NCBI GenBank assembly: GCA_900543095.1
Contig: UQQD01000008.1
Span: 1 to 64,000 of the forward strand
Direction of reading: 5' to 3'
DNA: 64,000 nucleotides
Source of the DNA: an uncultured Ruminococcus sp.
GTDB taxonomy: Bacteria > Bacillota > Clostridia > Oscillospirales > Acutalibacteraceae
This document shows, one piece after another, positions 45,219-53,766 of this stretch. Made by a program: the position numbers and the translations under genes. The notes below the pieces were generated by a model, which was given only the letters and a program-made list of their open reading frames with translations, did not search any database and had not been told where the DNA came from. Numbering within the stretch: position 1 is the first letter of the stretch; each line of letters begins with the position of its first letter.

Positions 45219-45936
45219 TGTTTTTTCTCCTTTTGAAAACGAAATCGCCGAAAGCAATTCGTGCGGATTTGCGAATACTGCGGCTGACGGCGATTTTATC
45301 ACCGCTGTTCAATGTGAAAGCCGTTCCGTCAAAATCTTTTGCGTGTTCAAGATTTATTATTACGCCTCTGCTGCAAACAAAGAAACGTTCATCGCAGTCA
45401 AGCTCCGACATAAAGTCTGAAAACGTCTTGCGCGTTACGGTTGTTTTCCCGTTTGAGGTGTGAATATGTATTCGGTGCTGATAGTGCTCGGCATAGACAA
45501 TTTCACTTAATCTCAGTCGGACGTTGCCTCCCACAATATGAATATCTATGTACTTTTCGGATTCGGGAAGTTTTTCGGCAATTTCATAAAAAACCGTGCT
45601 TAAATCTTCATCTGAGTAAGGCTTTACAAGATATTGAAAAGCCCTTACCTTAAATCCCTCAAGCGCATGGTCTGTTGAAGCGGTTGTAAATATCAGTATA
45701 CAATTTTTATCGAATTCCCTTAGAATTTTTGCAGTTTCAATACCGTTTTCCTTATTCATATAAATATCCATAAACACTACGCCAAAAGGATTGCAATTTG
45801 CGCTGCTTATAAAATCCGCTCCGCTTTCATATTCCAGAATATCTGCCGTCAAAGATTTGCTGCACAGCAGTTTATTCAGCTTTTCGTGCAGTTCTCTGCG
45901 TTCGGAAGATATATCGTCAACAATGGCAATACGCAT
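45211..45936 (-). CDS. LytTR-type response regulator
   Basis: 241 residues from ATG 45936 after GGAGG. Receiver domain (1-120): IAIVDD acidic pocket, phospho-acceptor in VVFMDIYM, and TTASTDHALEGF. LytTR DNA-binding domain (140-235): IVYAEHYQHRIHIHT, FSDFMSELDCDERFFVCSRG (pieces FSDFMSELD, FVCSRGVIINL). Overlaps the kinase gene by 8 bp. It faces the alkylsulfatase gene across 220 bp and could control both directions. Confidence 0.93.
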   Translation of the reverse strand: MRIAIVDDISSERRELHEKLNKLLCSKSLTADILEYESGADFISSANCNPFGVVFMDIYMNKENGIETAKILREFDKNCILIFTTASTDHALEGFKVRAFQYLVKPYSDEDLSTVFYEIAEKLPESEKYIDIHIVGGNVRLRLSEIVYAEHYQHRIHIHTSNGKTTVTRKTFSDFMSELDCDERFFVCSRGVIINLEHAKDFDGTAFTLNSGDKIAVSRSIRKSARIAFGDFVFKRRKNNG

Positions 45937-46159
45937 AAAAAAGCCTCCGTTACAAATTCTTTCTATATTGTAACACATATTAAGGAAAAAATCTTCTCAA
46001 AATACAATTTAAGACGGTTTTTTACAGTTCGTGCAATTACTATGGTATAGAATTGTGAAAAATATTATAATATAGTGAAATTGAAATGTATTTGTGCTGT
46101 TTTATATTTGCAGTATTAACAGTATATAGATACTATAAAAGAATTAAAAGGAGTATAGT

Positions 46160-48181
46160 ATGAAAAAAGCAAGTAAATCAGGTATTTGTATCACTCTGTC
46201 CGCACTTATGGCAACAACGTCTGTTATGTGCGGCTGTCAGCAGAAGTCTACAATTACCGCAGACATCAAAGGGGCGTCAAAGTACACGGCGGAAGCGAAT
46301 GCTTCGGTGTATGAAATGCTTGATTTCTCCGATGAACAGGAACGTGAATTTGCAGAAAGGGGCTTTATCGCCGCCCCCGACGGACTTGTAATCAAAACAG
46401 AAAACGGTACTGTTGCATGGAGTCAGGACAGCTACGATTTTGTCCGTAATGCAAGCACTCCCGACACCGCAAATCCAAGCCTTTGGCGTAATACTGAGCT
46501 TAATGCTCTTTACGGTTTGTTTGAAGTTGTTGACGGCGTATATCAGGTAAGAGGATATGACGTATCCAATGTTACCTTTGTACGAAGCGATAACGGCTGG
46601 ATAGTCTTTGACTGTACAACAAGCACCGAAACCGCAAAGGCAGGTCTTGAACTGCTTGAGGAAAAATTCGGTGACGCACATATTTCTGCGGTTGTTGTCA
46701 GCCATGCACATATCGACCACTACGGCGGTATCGAAGGACTTGTTTCCCGGGAGGATCTTGCGGATCCCACGCAAAGCCTTGAAGAACAGGTAGCTTCCGG
46801 CAAAACCCTTGTTATCGTACCGGACGGCTTTGAAAAAGCAGTAATGGAAGAAAACGTATTTGCAGGCAACGCCATGAAACGCAGAACAAACTTCCAGTAC
46901 GGCTCGCTTTTGGAAAAAGGCGAAACAGGCAGTTTGTCGGTAGGTATAGGTCTGACACCGTCAAACGGCACGACGTCATATCTTTCACCGACATATGTTG
47001 TAAAGGATCACATCTTAAAAACAACTGTTGACGGTGTGGAGCTTGAATTCCAGCTTACGCCGGACACAGAATCACCTGCTGAGATGAACACATATCTGCC
47101 GGGCTACAAAACTCTTTGGATGGCAGAAAACTGCACAGGCACAATGCACAACCTCTATACACTCAGAGGCGCCGAGGTCCGCGACGGAAATGCTTGGGCA
47201 CAGTACATAATGGAAGCAAAAGAGCTTTTCGGCAAAGACGCCGAGGTTATTATGCAGTCACACAACTGGCCGCATTGGGGCAATGACGTCATCAATGAGT
47301 ATATGGCAAACACTGCGGCTGTATATAAATATATCTTCGCTCAGACTCTTATGTACATCAATCAGGGCTACACATCAACCGAGATTGCCGATATGATGGA
47401 GCTTCCGCAGGAGCTTAACAAGGTTTGGTATACCCGCCAGTATTACGGTACGCTCAAGCATAACATTAAAGCTGTTTATCAGAAATATATGGGCTGGTAC
47501 GATGAAAACCCGATCCATCTTGATGAATTACAGCCGACCGAGTACGCCAAAAAACTTGTGGAGTACCTTGGAGATGCAAACAAAGTTCTTGAAATGGCGC
47601 AGAAGGATTATGAGAACGGCGAATATCAGTGGGTAGCACAGATAACCAACACACTCGTATATGCCGACCCCGAAAACAAAGATGCACGCAACCTTTGCGC
47701 CGACGCATTGGAACAGCTTGGCTATCAGGCCGAAAGCGGAGCTTGGAGAAACGCATATCTGACCGGCGCATATGAATTAAGAAACGGAACGGGCGATTAT
47801 CCCAACACTGCCGCCGGCGGAACAGGTGCAACCGCACTCGGTATGAGCACGGAAACAATGATCGACTACCTCGGTATCTGTCTTGATGAAAAGAAACTTG
47901 AAGACGAAAATCTTGTTATAAATCTTGAAGTGACAGACGAGGACGCAAAATATCTGCTCAGACTGAACCACGGTGTTCTGATTTATTCAAAAGAGGATTG
48001 GAGCGACAGCCCCGACGCTGTAATCAAGACAAAGAGAGCCGGTATTGTCGGAATATCTCAAAACAATCAGCAGTTAATGGACGCTTGCATAGAGTCTGTT
48101 GAGGGAAATACCGACATTATCAAGCTGTTGACCGACAACCTTGCAGAATTCCCGTCATATTTTAACATTATTGAACCATAA
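46160..48181 (+). CDS. alkylsulfatase-like metallo-beta-lactamase lipoprotein
   Basis: 673 residues with a signal peptide ending MCGC (probable lipid-modified Cys26). The metallo-beta-lactamase core has HAHIDH (182-187), then TMHNLYTLRGAEVRD and QSHNWPHWG, blocks specific to SdsA1/BDS1-type alkylsulfatases. A helical dimerisation domain and an SCP2-like C-terminal domain follow (DEDAKYLLRLNHGVLIY). The family hydrolyses primary alkyl sulfates such as dodecyl sulfate; here a host or diet sulfate ester is more likely, but this is inference. GGAG precedes ATG. The DUF308 gene follows by 19 bp. Confidence 0.88.
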   Translation: MKKASKSGICITLSALMATTSVMCGCQQKSTITADIKGASKYTAEANASVYEMLDFSDEQEREFAERGFIAAPDGLVIKTENGTVAWSQDSYDFVRNASTPDTANPSLWRNTELNALYGLFEVVDGVYQVRGYDVSNVTFVRSDNGWIVFDCTTSTETAKAGLELLEEKFGDAHISAVVVSHAHIDHYGGIEGLVSREDLADPTQSLEEQVASGKTLVIVPDGFEKAVMEENVFAGNAMKRRTNFQYGSLLEKGETGSLSVGIGLTPSNGTTSYLSPTYVVKDHILKTTVDGVELEFQLTPDTESPAEMNTYLPGYKTLWMAENCTGTMHNLYTLRGAEVRDGNAWAQYIMEAKELFGKDAEVIMQSHNWPHWGNDVINEYMANTAAVYKYIFAQTLMYINQGYTSTEIADMMELPQELNKVWYTRQYYGTLKHNIKAVYQKYMGWYDENPIHLDELQPTEYAKKLVEYLGDANKVLEMAQKDYENGEYQWVAQITNTLVYADPENKDARNLCADALEQLGYQAESGAWRNAYLTGAYELRNGTGDYPNTAAGGTGATALGMSTETMIDYLGICLDEKKLEDENLVINLEVTDEDAKYLLRLNHGVLIYSKEDWSDSPDAVIKTKRAGIVGISQNNQQLMDACIESVEGNTDIIKLLTDNLAEFPSYFNIIEP

Positions 48182-48200
48182 GTTCAGAAAGGTGTAACTA

Positions 48201-48740
48201 ATGAAAGTTTTTAATTGTATATTCGGTGTATTATCAATAATCGCCTCATTCTATTGCATATTCTACCCCGGAGTAACCTTCTTAAACAGCGGTTGGATTG
48301 TAACCGTTCTGCTCGGTGTGTGGGGAATATGCACAATAATCGCTTTTGCAACAAGCCAAGGCAAAAAAGACGGTGACAAATCCGAAGCCGCAATGGGAAT
48401 ATTCAGTCTTATTTTGGGTATTGCAGCCGCAATAATCTCAATTCTCGCACTCTTTATGCCAAGCATCAGAGTAATGCTTGATATAATCATTCTCTGTATT
48501 TTTGCAGGCTGGCTCATAATCAGCGGTATCGGTTCCGCCGTTGCTTCGTTTAAAGCGAAAAAAGCAGGCTCAAAGACATGGATAATTACGTTGATTTGCG
48601 GAATTTTAGTTGTTCTTGCAGGTATATACGGATATTTCCACCTTATCTTTGTTGCTCAGACTATAGGTTTTCTCATAGGAATTTTGCTTATGGTTTACGG
48701 CTTCAGGCTTGTATTTTCTGTGTTTGAAAAACAAGGATGA
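48201..48740 (+). CDS. HdeD/DUF308-like membrane protein
   Basis: 179 residues, six membrane helices in a repeated two-helix pattern, with FYCIFYPGVTFLNSGWIV and GWLIISGIGSAVASF typical of the HdeD/DUF308 family. HdeD of E. coli is linked with acid resistance, but the mechanism is unknown. It shares an operon with the alkylsulfatase and ends at a strong terminator. Confidence 0.85.
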   Translation: MKVFNCIFGVLSIIASFYCIFYPGVTFLNSGWIVTVLLGVWGICTIIAFATSQGKKDGDKSEAAMGIFSLILGIAAAIISILALFMPSIRVMLDIIILCIFAGWLIISGIGSAVASFKAKKAGSKTWIITLICGILVVLAGIYGYFHLIFVAQTIGFLIGILLMVYGFRLVFSVFEKQG

Positions 48741-48777
48741 TTGATCTGTAACAAACACTGCTTTAAAAATTCATTAG

Positions 48778-48829
48778 CATAACAAAGCGGCAGATACGGC
48801 TATTATAGTCGTGTCTGCCGCTTTGTTAT
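48778..48829 (+). terminator. strong terminator after the DUF308 gene
   Basis: CATAACAAAGCGGCAGATACG pairs almost perfectly with CGTGTCTGCCGCTTTGTTATG over about 20 bp with a 10-nt loop. Confidence 0.9.
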
Positions 48830-49086
48830 GTTTATATAGCGTTTTATGCTGTATGACGTGAACTTTCGGCAAGGCAGGCAGTCTCGGTTAGTGAGAATGC
48901 CTGCTGTCTTTTATGCCTGTAAATCTATTTTTATGGTGTTCAAATCACCGAAAGGTCCGTAATGTTTTATTGATATGTTACAAAAACCGAATGTAAATTT
49001 TGTAACAGGTTATGCGTTTAACCGTTGTGAAAACTGTATTTTTATTGTATCATATAATTAGAACATTAGGAAAAGAGGGAATGAGT
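48830..49086 (+). other. intergenic stretch before the LacI gene
   Basis: No ORF is supported. A stem-loop GGCAGGCA/TGCCTGC (about 48872-48903) is followed by TGTCTTTTATG and could be a second terminator. A -10-like CATATAAT lies near 49050 in front of the LacI gene, without a clear -35 box. Confidence 0.5.
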
Positions 49087-50097
49087 ATGGCACAGAACAG
49101 GGTCCGAATCGTGGATATTGCAGATTCATTAGGCCTTAGTACGGCGACAGTGTCTAATGTGATTCATGGTAAAACCGATAAGGTTTCGGAAAAAACAGTA
49201 AAACGTGTTCAGCAGGAGCTTGAAAAGTCCGGATATATCCCTAATATGGCAGGAATTTTGCTTGCAAGAAATAATTCAAGAATTATCGGAGTAGTTGTGA
49301 ACGATGATGATAAATATGAGGGCAGGGTGTTAGAAGATGGATTTGTGATGTCGTCATTAAATGCGCTCTCTCACGAGGTAAATGAAAAGGGTTACTTTCT
49401 GATGATAAAAACGACGGCTGATATCAGTGAAATCCCGGTGTTTGCCTCCATGTGGAATATGGACGGTATGATTCTGATGGGCTTTTGCGAAGCTGATTAT
49501 GAGAAGCTTCGGAATCAGATGAGAATATCCTTTGTAGTGTATGACGGCTATTTTGAGAAATGCTTTAAGGTAGTTAATCTTGTCATTAATCATTATGACG
49601 GCGGTTATCAGGCGGGAAAATATTTTAGAGAAATCGGTCATAAAAAAGCATTATGTATAGCTGATAATTTCATATGTATGGATAAGGAGCGGATTGAGGG
49701 ATTTTGCGAAGCCTTTAAGCCCGGCGAAACCTTGGTTTGGCAGATTCCGAATACGGAAAAAGAAAGAATATGCTATTATCGCAAAAAGTTTAAAGAACTG
49801 TCAGAGAAAAATATTACAGCTGTTTTTGCGGTGTCGGATTTTTATGCCCTTGAGTTTATGCGCTTTTTACAGGAAAAGGGTATGCAAATTCCCGATGATA
49901 TACAGATAATAGGTTTTGACGATAATATGGCAAGCAAAGAAAGTAATCCTACACTTACGACGATTCATCAGGATGCGTCTCTCAGGGCAAAAACTGCAAT
50001 TAAATGTCTTGAGGCAATGCGTGACGGGTTGGATTGTGAGTCCGAAATACTGTTACCTGTAAAATTAATCAAAAGAAAAAGTACGAGGTTGTTATAA
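49087..50097 (+). CDS. LacI family transcriptional regulator
   Basis: 336 residues from ATG 49087, 7 nt after GAGGG; ATG 49081 abuts the site. The N-terminal helix-turn-helix IADSLGLSTATVSNVIHGK and hinge VKRVQQELEKSGYIPN are classical. The periplasmic-binding-like effector domain contains IGVVVNDDD, IGFDDNMASKESNPTLTTI. The effector is unknown. The stop overlaps the MATE gene start by 1 bp, so it may control this exporter. Confidence 0.93.
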   Translation: MAQNRVRIVDIADSLGLSTATVSNVIHGKTDKVSEKTVKRVQQELEKSGYIPNMAGILLARNNSRIIGVVVNDDDKYEGRVLEDGFVMSSLNALSHEVNEKGYFLMIKTTADISEIPVFASMWNMDGMILMGFCEADYEKLRNQMRISFVVYDGYFEKCFKVVNLVINHYDGGYQAGKYFREIGHKKALCIADNFICMDKERIEGFCEAFKPGETLVWQIPNTEKERICYYRKKFKELSEKNITAVFAVSDFYALEFMRFLQEKGMQIPDDIQIIGFDDNMASKESNPTLTTIHQDASLRAKTAIKCLEAMRDGLDCESEILLPVKLIKRKSTRLL

Positions 50098-51428
50098 TGT
50101 CACAGTTTATTAAATCATTATGCAAAATAGCGATTCCTGTTACATTACAAAGTATGTTACAGGCGTCGTTTTCAATCGTTGACCAGATAATGATTGGTCA
50201 GTTAGGAGAAATCAATGTATCGGCAGTTGGATTATGCGGAAACTTTTCTTTGATTTTCTCTGTGGTGATCGGTGCGGTAAGCACTGTTGCGGGAATCTTG
50301 ATAGCGCAGTTTATCGGTGCCGGTGATGCCAAAGAAGCCTGGCGCAGCCTGGACATCAGTATGATTTGCGGAATTATAATATCTGCATTATTCTTGTTTG
50401 CGTCGGGAGTTTTTTCGTCACAGATTCTTGGACTTTACACAAAGGATACGAGTATTATAAACGTAGGCGCCGTATATTTTCGCATTGTGGCGTTTTCATA
50501 CATTCCAATGGCAATAAGCATTGTTTTGTCGGCGTGGCTGCGTTGCAGGGAACACGCCGTAATACCGTTTTTAGCAAGCCTCGGAGCTGTTTTTGTAAAC
50601 ACGGGATTGAATTATGTGCTGATATTCGGAAAGCTCGGTTTCCCGACTATGGGAATACAGGGTGCGGCAATCGCAACGCTTATTTCTCAGCTGTTTAATT
50701 TGGCGTTTATAATTGTCGGCTTTGTTATTTGCATCAAAAAAGACAAAGACAATCCCTTGCTGTCGTTCCGTTTTGAGAAGATTACAGGAAAGCAATATTT
50801 TATAATTATTATGCCTATCCTGGTCAGCCAATTTCTATGGAGTCTTGGGCAGAATGTGGAGTCTGCGGTATATGGTCATCTTGGCACATCAAATCTTGCG
50901 GCCTATACACTTACTAGCCCGATACAAAGTCTGATTGTGGGGGCTTTGAGCGGATTATCCGCTGCGGCAGGTGTAATGGTCGGCAAACGGCTTGGCAAGA
51001 AAGAATACGACGAAGCTTATAAAGAATCTAAGAAGATTATGTATGCAGGTTTAATCGGCGCCGTACTCGTATCGGCATTGCTCATTCTTTTGGCAGGAGT
51101 CTATACCGAATTGTACCGTGTTGAGTACAATGTAAAAGAGCTTGGAAAAATTCTGCTTATTGTATTTGCCTTGTATGCCCCGATTAAGGTTGAAAATATG
51201 ATTCTCAGCGGAGGCATCATAAGAAGCGGAGGCAATACCAAAATCATAATGATTATTGATACTATCGGAACATGGTTTATCGGAATTCCTCTGTGTCTGC
51301 TTGCAGCATATGTGTTTAAATGGGGAATTGTAGGTGTGTATACGTTACTTACCACGGAAGAAATATTCAGACTGGTTGTATCACTGGTTATTTTTAAGAA
51401 GCGCAAGTGGATGATCAGCTTATCATAG
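50097..51428 (+). CDS. MATE family efflux transporter
   Basis: 443 residues with twelve membrane helices. IPVTLQSMLQASFSIVDQIMIGQLG is the MATE opening (IVDQIMIGQLG), mirrored in the second half by QFLWSLGQNVESAVYGHLG. It exports drugs or metabolites in exchange for Na+ or H+. Regulated probably by the LacI protein translated just before it. Confidence 0.93.
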   Translation: MSQFIKSLCKIAIPVTLQSMLQASFSIVDQIMIGQLGEINVSAVGLCGNFSLIFSVVIGAVSTVAGILIAQFIGAGDAKEAWRSLDISMICGIIISALFLFASGVFSSQILGLYTKDTSIINVGAVYFRIVAFSYIPMAISIVLSAWLRCREHAVIPFLASLGAVFVNTGLNYVLIFGKLGFPTMGIQGAAIATLISQLFNLAFIIVGFVICIKKDKDNPLLSFRFEKITGKQYFIIIMPILVSQFLWSLGQNVESAVYGHLGTSNLAAYTLTSPIQSLIVGALSGLSAAAGVMVGKRLGKKEYDEAYKESKKIMYAGLIGAVLVSALLILLAGVYTELYRVEYNVKELGKILLIVFALYAPIKVENMILSGGIIRSGGNTKIIMIIDTIGTWFIGIPLCLLAAYVFKWGIVGVYTLLTTEEIFRLVVSLVIFKKRKWMISLS

Positions 51429-51443
51429 CGTGAGGTGACGGAT

Positions 51444-51640
51444 ATGGATTATATAAAAGAAAAATTATACCGCCGGTTAGCAGTTGACTATTGATGTTTA
51501 GTTTCGGATATTAAGGATAATAGAAATCATTTTACTGAATACAAGCTACAGGAAGGCAGGAGGCAGTTTGAAGAAGTTGATGATTGTATCTTAAATGTGA
51601 CTGCTGCAAACGGAAAGCTGATTTATTATAAAAATTTTAT
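51444..51640 (+). pseudogene. GNAT acetyltransferase remnant with in-frame stop
   Basis: ATG 51444 follows GAGGTG and reads MDYIKEKLYRRLAVDY, then TGA (51492-51494). Past the stop the same frame continues with NRNHFTEYKLQEGRRQFEEV and DDCILNVTAANGKLIY. NHFTEYxxLEGRR followed by DCxLKIxxxNGKL is a pattern I associate with a clostridial GNAT-like family. A single G-to-T change (GGA to TGA) would explain the stop. The rest of the gene is missing; the sequence becomes AT-rich by 51640. Confidence 0.5.
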
Positions 51641-51809
51641 TTTAATTATTTTATATTTACTTTACAGCAGCAGAGATTTATTATATTCTTTATAAATAGA
51701 GTGCAACGTTATTCTTATATGCTTGTAACAAAGAATATGTCTGCGCCCGGTCGGAAGATATAAGACAGTAATTTACTAACAGGTTAATCTATAAAACCGA
51801 GGTGTACAT

Positions 51810-52796
51810 ATGCCTGTAAAAATTGTAAGAAACGATATAACAAAAATAAAATGTGACGCAATAGTAAATGCGGCAAATGAAACCCTGCTCGGAGGCGGAG
51901 GAGTCGACGGAGCTATACACAGAGCAGCCGGACCTAAATTAGTAAAAGAATGTGAAAAACTCGGCGGCTGTAAAACGGGCGAGGCCAAAGCAACCTGCGC
52001 TTATAATTTGCCGTGTAAATATGTTATTCATACGGTAGGACCCATATGGAAAGGCGGCAATAATCATGAGGAAGAAAAGTTGATTGATTGTTACAAGAAT
52101 TCTCTCAATCTTGCTAAAAAGATGTATTGCAAGACGGTCGCATTTCCACTGATTTCTGCAGGCGCATATGGATATCCAAAAGAGCAGGCTTTACATATTG
52201 CGATAAGTGAAATCTGCAGATTTTTGATTGACAACGAAATGTTAGTTTATATTGTTGTTTTTGACAAGGACTGCTTTCGTGTCAGCAAAAAACTTGTCAG
52301 CGATATAAAGGAATACATAGACGAGTGTACAGTTGAAACTCATTACGAAAAAAGCTCACGCATGTTTCCGCATCCTTTAAAAACGGTATGCTCTCAAAAG
52401 TCTGAAACGATTTGTATGGAGGATTCCCCGAAAAACCTTTCCGATGTACTCAAGCACATTGACGAGAGCTTTTCCGAAATGCTGCTTCGCAAAATTGACG
52501 AAAAGGGTATGACCGACTCTGAGTGCTATAAAAAGGCCAATATCGACCGCAAGCTGTTCTCGAAAATCAGAACCAATCCACAGTATAAGCCAAAAAAGAC
52601 AACTGCAATCGCATTTGCCGTTGCTCTTGAATTATCGCTTGATGAAACAAACGAGTTGTTGATGAAGGCGGGATATGCGCTTTCACACAGTAATAAATTT
52701 GATATAATCATAGAATTTTTTATTAAGAATAAGCAGTACGATATTTTTACGATAAACGAGGCTCTTTTTGAGTTTGATCAGTTGCTGTTATGCTGA
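51810..52796 (+). CDS. macro domain protein with helical C-terminal domain
   Basis: 328 residues. Residues 1-175 are a macro domain of the YmdB type: ITKIKCDAIVNAANETLLGGGGVDGAIHRAAG (pieces DAIVNAANETL, GGGGVDGAIH), VIHTVGPIW and PLISAGAYGYP, which bind ADP-ribose and often remove it from proteins or O-acetyl-ADP-ribose. Residues 215-328 form a helical domain (ECYKKANIDRKLFSKIR, AFAVALELSLDETNELL, KAGYALS) with a repressor-like helix-turn-helix look. This fusion recurs in Clostridia. It precedes the VWA gene by 94 bp, with a terminator between. Confidence 0.9.
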   Translation: MPVKIVRNDITKIKCDAIVNAANETLLGGGGVDGAIHRAAGPKLVKECEKLGGCKTGEAKATCAYNLPCKYVIHTVGPIWKGGNNHEEEKLIDCYKNSLNLAKKMYCKTVAFPLISAGAYGYPKEQALHIAISEICRFLIDNEMLVYIVVFDKDCFRVSKKLVSDIKEYIDECTVETHYEKSSRMFPHPLKTVCSQKSETICMEDSPKNLSDVLKHIDESFSEMLLRKIDEKGMTDSECYKKANIDRKLFSKIRTNPQYKPKKTTAIAFAVALELSLDETNELLMKAGYALSHSNKFDIIIEFFIKNKQYDIFTINEALFEFDQLLLC

Positions 52797-52829
52797 TTTG
52801 TCGCTTTCAAAGCGACAAAATAATAATTT
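52797..52829 (+). terminator. terminator after the macro-domain gene
   Basis: TTTGTCGCTTT and AAAGCGACAAA form a tight stem (52797-52819), with AATTTTTTTG following. TATAAT at 52837-52842 may be the -10 box of the VWA gene. Confidence 0.7.
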
Positions 52830-52890
52830 TTTTGATTATAATATAGTTAAGGATAATAAAATAACTGTTGTAGCTTAGGAGGTTATCATT

Positions 52891-53538
52891 ATGAAAAACA
52901 ATATTACTGAATTAGTTTTTATCCTTGACAGAAGTGGTTCAATGTCCGGTCTTGAAGGTGATACAATCGGCGGGTTCAACTCAATGATTGAAAAACAGCG
53001 CAGGCAGGACGGCGAATGCTTTGTATCCACCATATTGTTTGACCATGTCAGTGAGGTGTTGCACGATAGAATAAAGCTCTCGGAAATCAAAAAAATGACG
53101 GAGATGGATTATACCGTGCGTGGCAGTACCGCTTTGATTGATGCTATTGGAGGAGCGATTCATCATATCGGAAACGTACATAAATACGCCCGTCGCGATG
53201 ATGTGCCGCAAAATACATTGTTTGTTATTATGACTGACGGTATGGAAAATGCGAGCCGACACTACACCGCCAAAACGGTCAGGAAAATGATAGATCGACA
53301 AAAGAAAAAATTCGGATGGGAATTTCTGTTCATCGGCGCAAACATCGACTCCGTTGAAACTGCTCATCATTTTGGAATCAATGCCGACCGTTCTGTAAAC
53401 TATCATGCAGACCGAAAGGGAACGGCAGTTGTTTTTGAAACTGTTTCCGAAACGATTTGTAACTTTAGGTCAAGCAAGCCATTATCTCCGTCGTGGAGCG
53501 AGAATATAAATAGAGATTTCGACAGTAGGGAAAGATAA
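52891..53538 (+). CDS. von Willebrand factor type A domain protein
   Basis: 215 residues, one VWA domain. The metal-ion site DRSGSMS starts at Asp13, with GSTALIDAI and FVIMTDGMENAS completing the MIDAS residues. No signal peptide or membrane segment, so it acts in the cytoplasm. Similar stand-alone VWA proteins occur with macro-domain or TerD-like stress genes. AGGAGG precedes the ATG. Function unknown. Confidence 0.88.
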   Translation: MKNNITELVFILDRSGSMSGLEGDTIGGFNSMIEKQRRQDGECFVSTILFDHVSEVLHDRIKLSEIKKMTEMDYTVRGSTALIDAIGGAIHHIGNVHKYARRDDVPQNTLFVIMTDGMENASRHYTAKTVRKMIDRQKKKFGWEFLFIGANIDSVETAHHFGINADRSVNYHADRKGTAVVFETVSETICNFRSSKPLSPSWSENINRDFDSRER

Positions 53539-53695
53539 ATTTAAGCAGATAAAAAATCTCCGTTTGATATAAATTCAGACGGAAAGTCAGAACCGGAATG
53601 TTTCTTCAAAGGTAGTTAAAATTATTCAAAGCTATACGGGAGTAGTAAATAAAATGGTTTGGCGAAAGTTTTAAATCAATAGATAAATATAAAGC

Positions 53696-53724
53696 AAAAG
53701 CGGCAGGGAAAACCTGCCGCTTTT
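53696..53724. terminator. bidirectional terminator
   Basis: AAAAGCGGCAGG (53696-53707) pairs with CCTGCCGCTTTT (53713-53724) across GAAAA. It serves the VWA gene and the convergent phoR. Confidence 0.9.
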
Positions 53725-53766
53725 TGCTATTGTCAGAGTATATTACGAAATGAAGTAGCTGTCAAA

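Noticed and set aside
45937..46159. LytTR binding repeats between the regulator and the alkylsulfatase gene
   Set aside because: ACAGTT and ACAGTA occur but not as convincingly spaced direct repeats.
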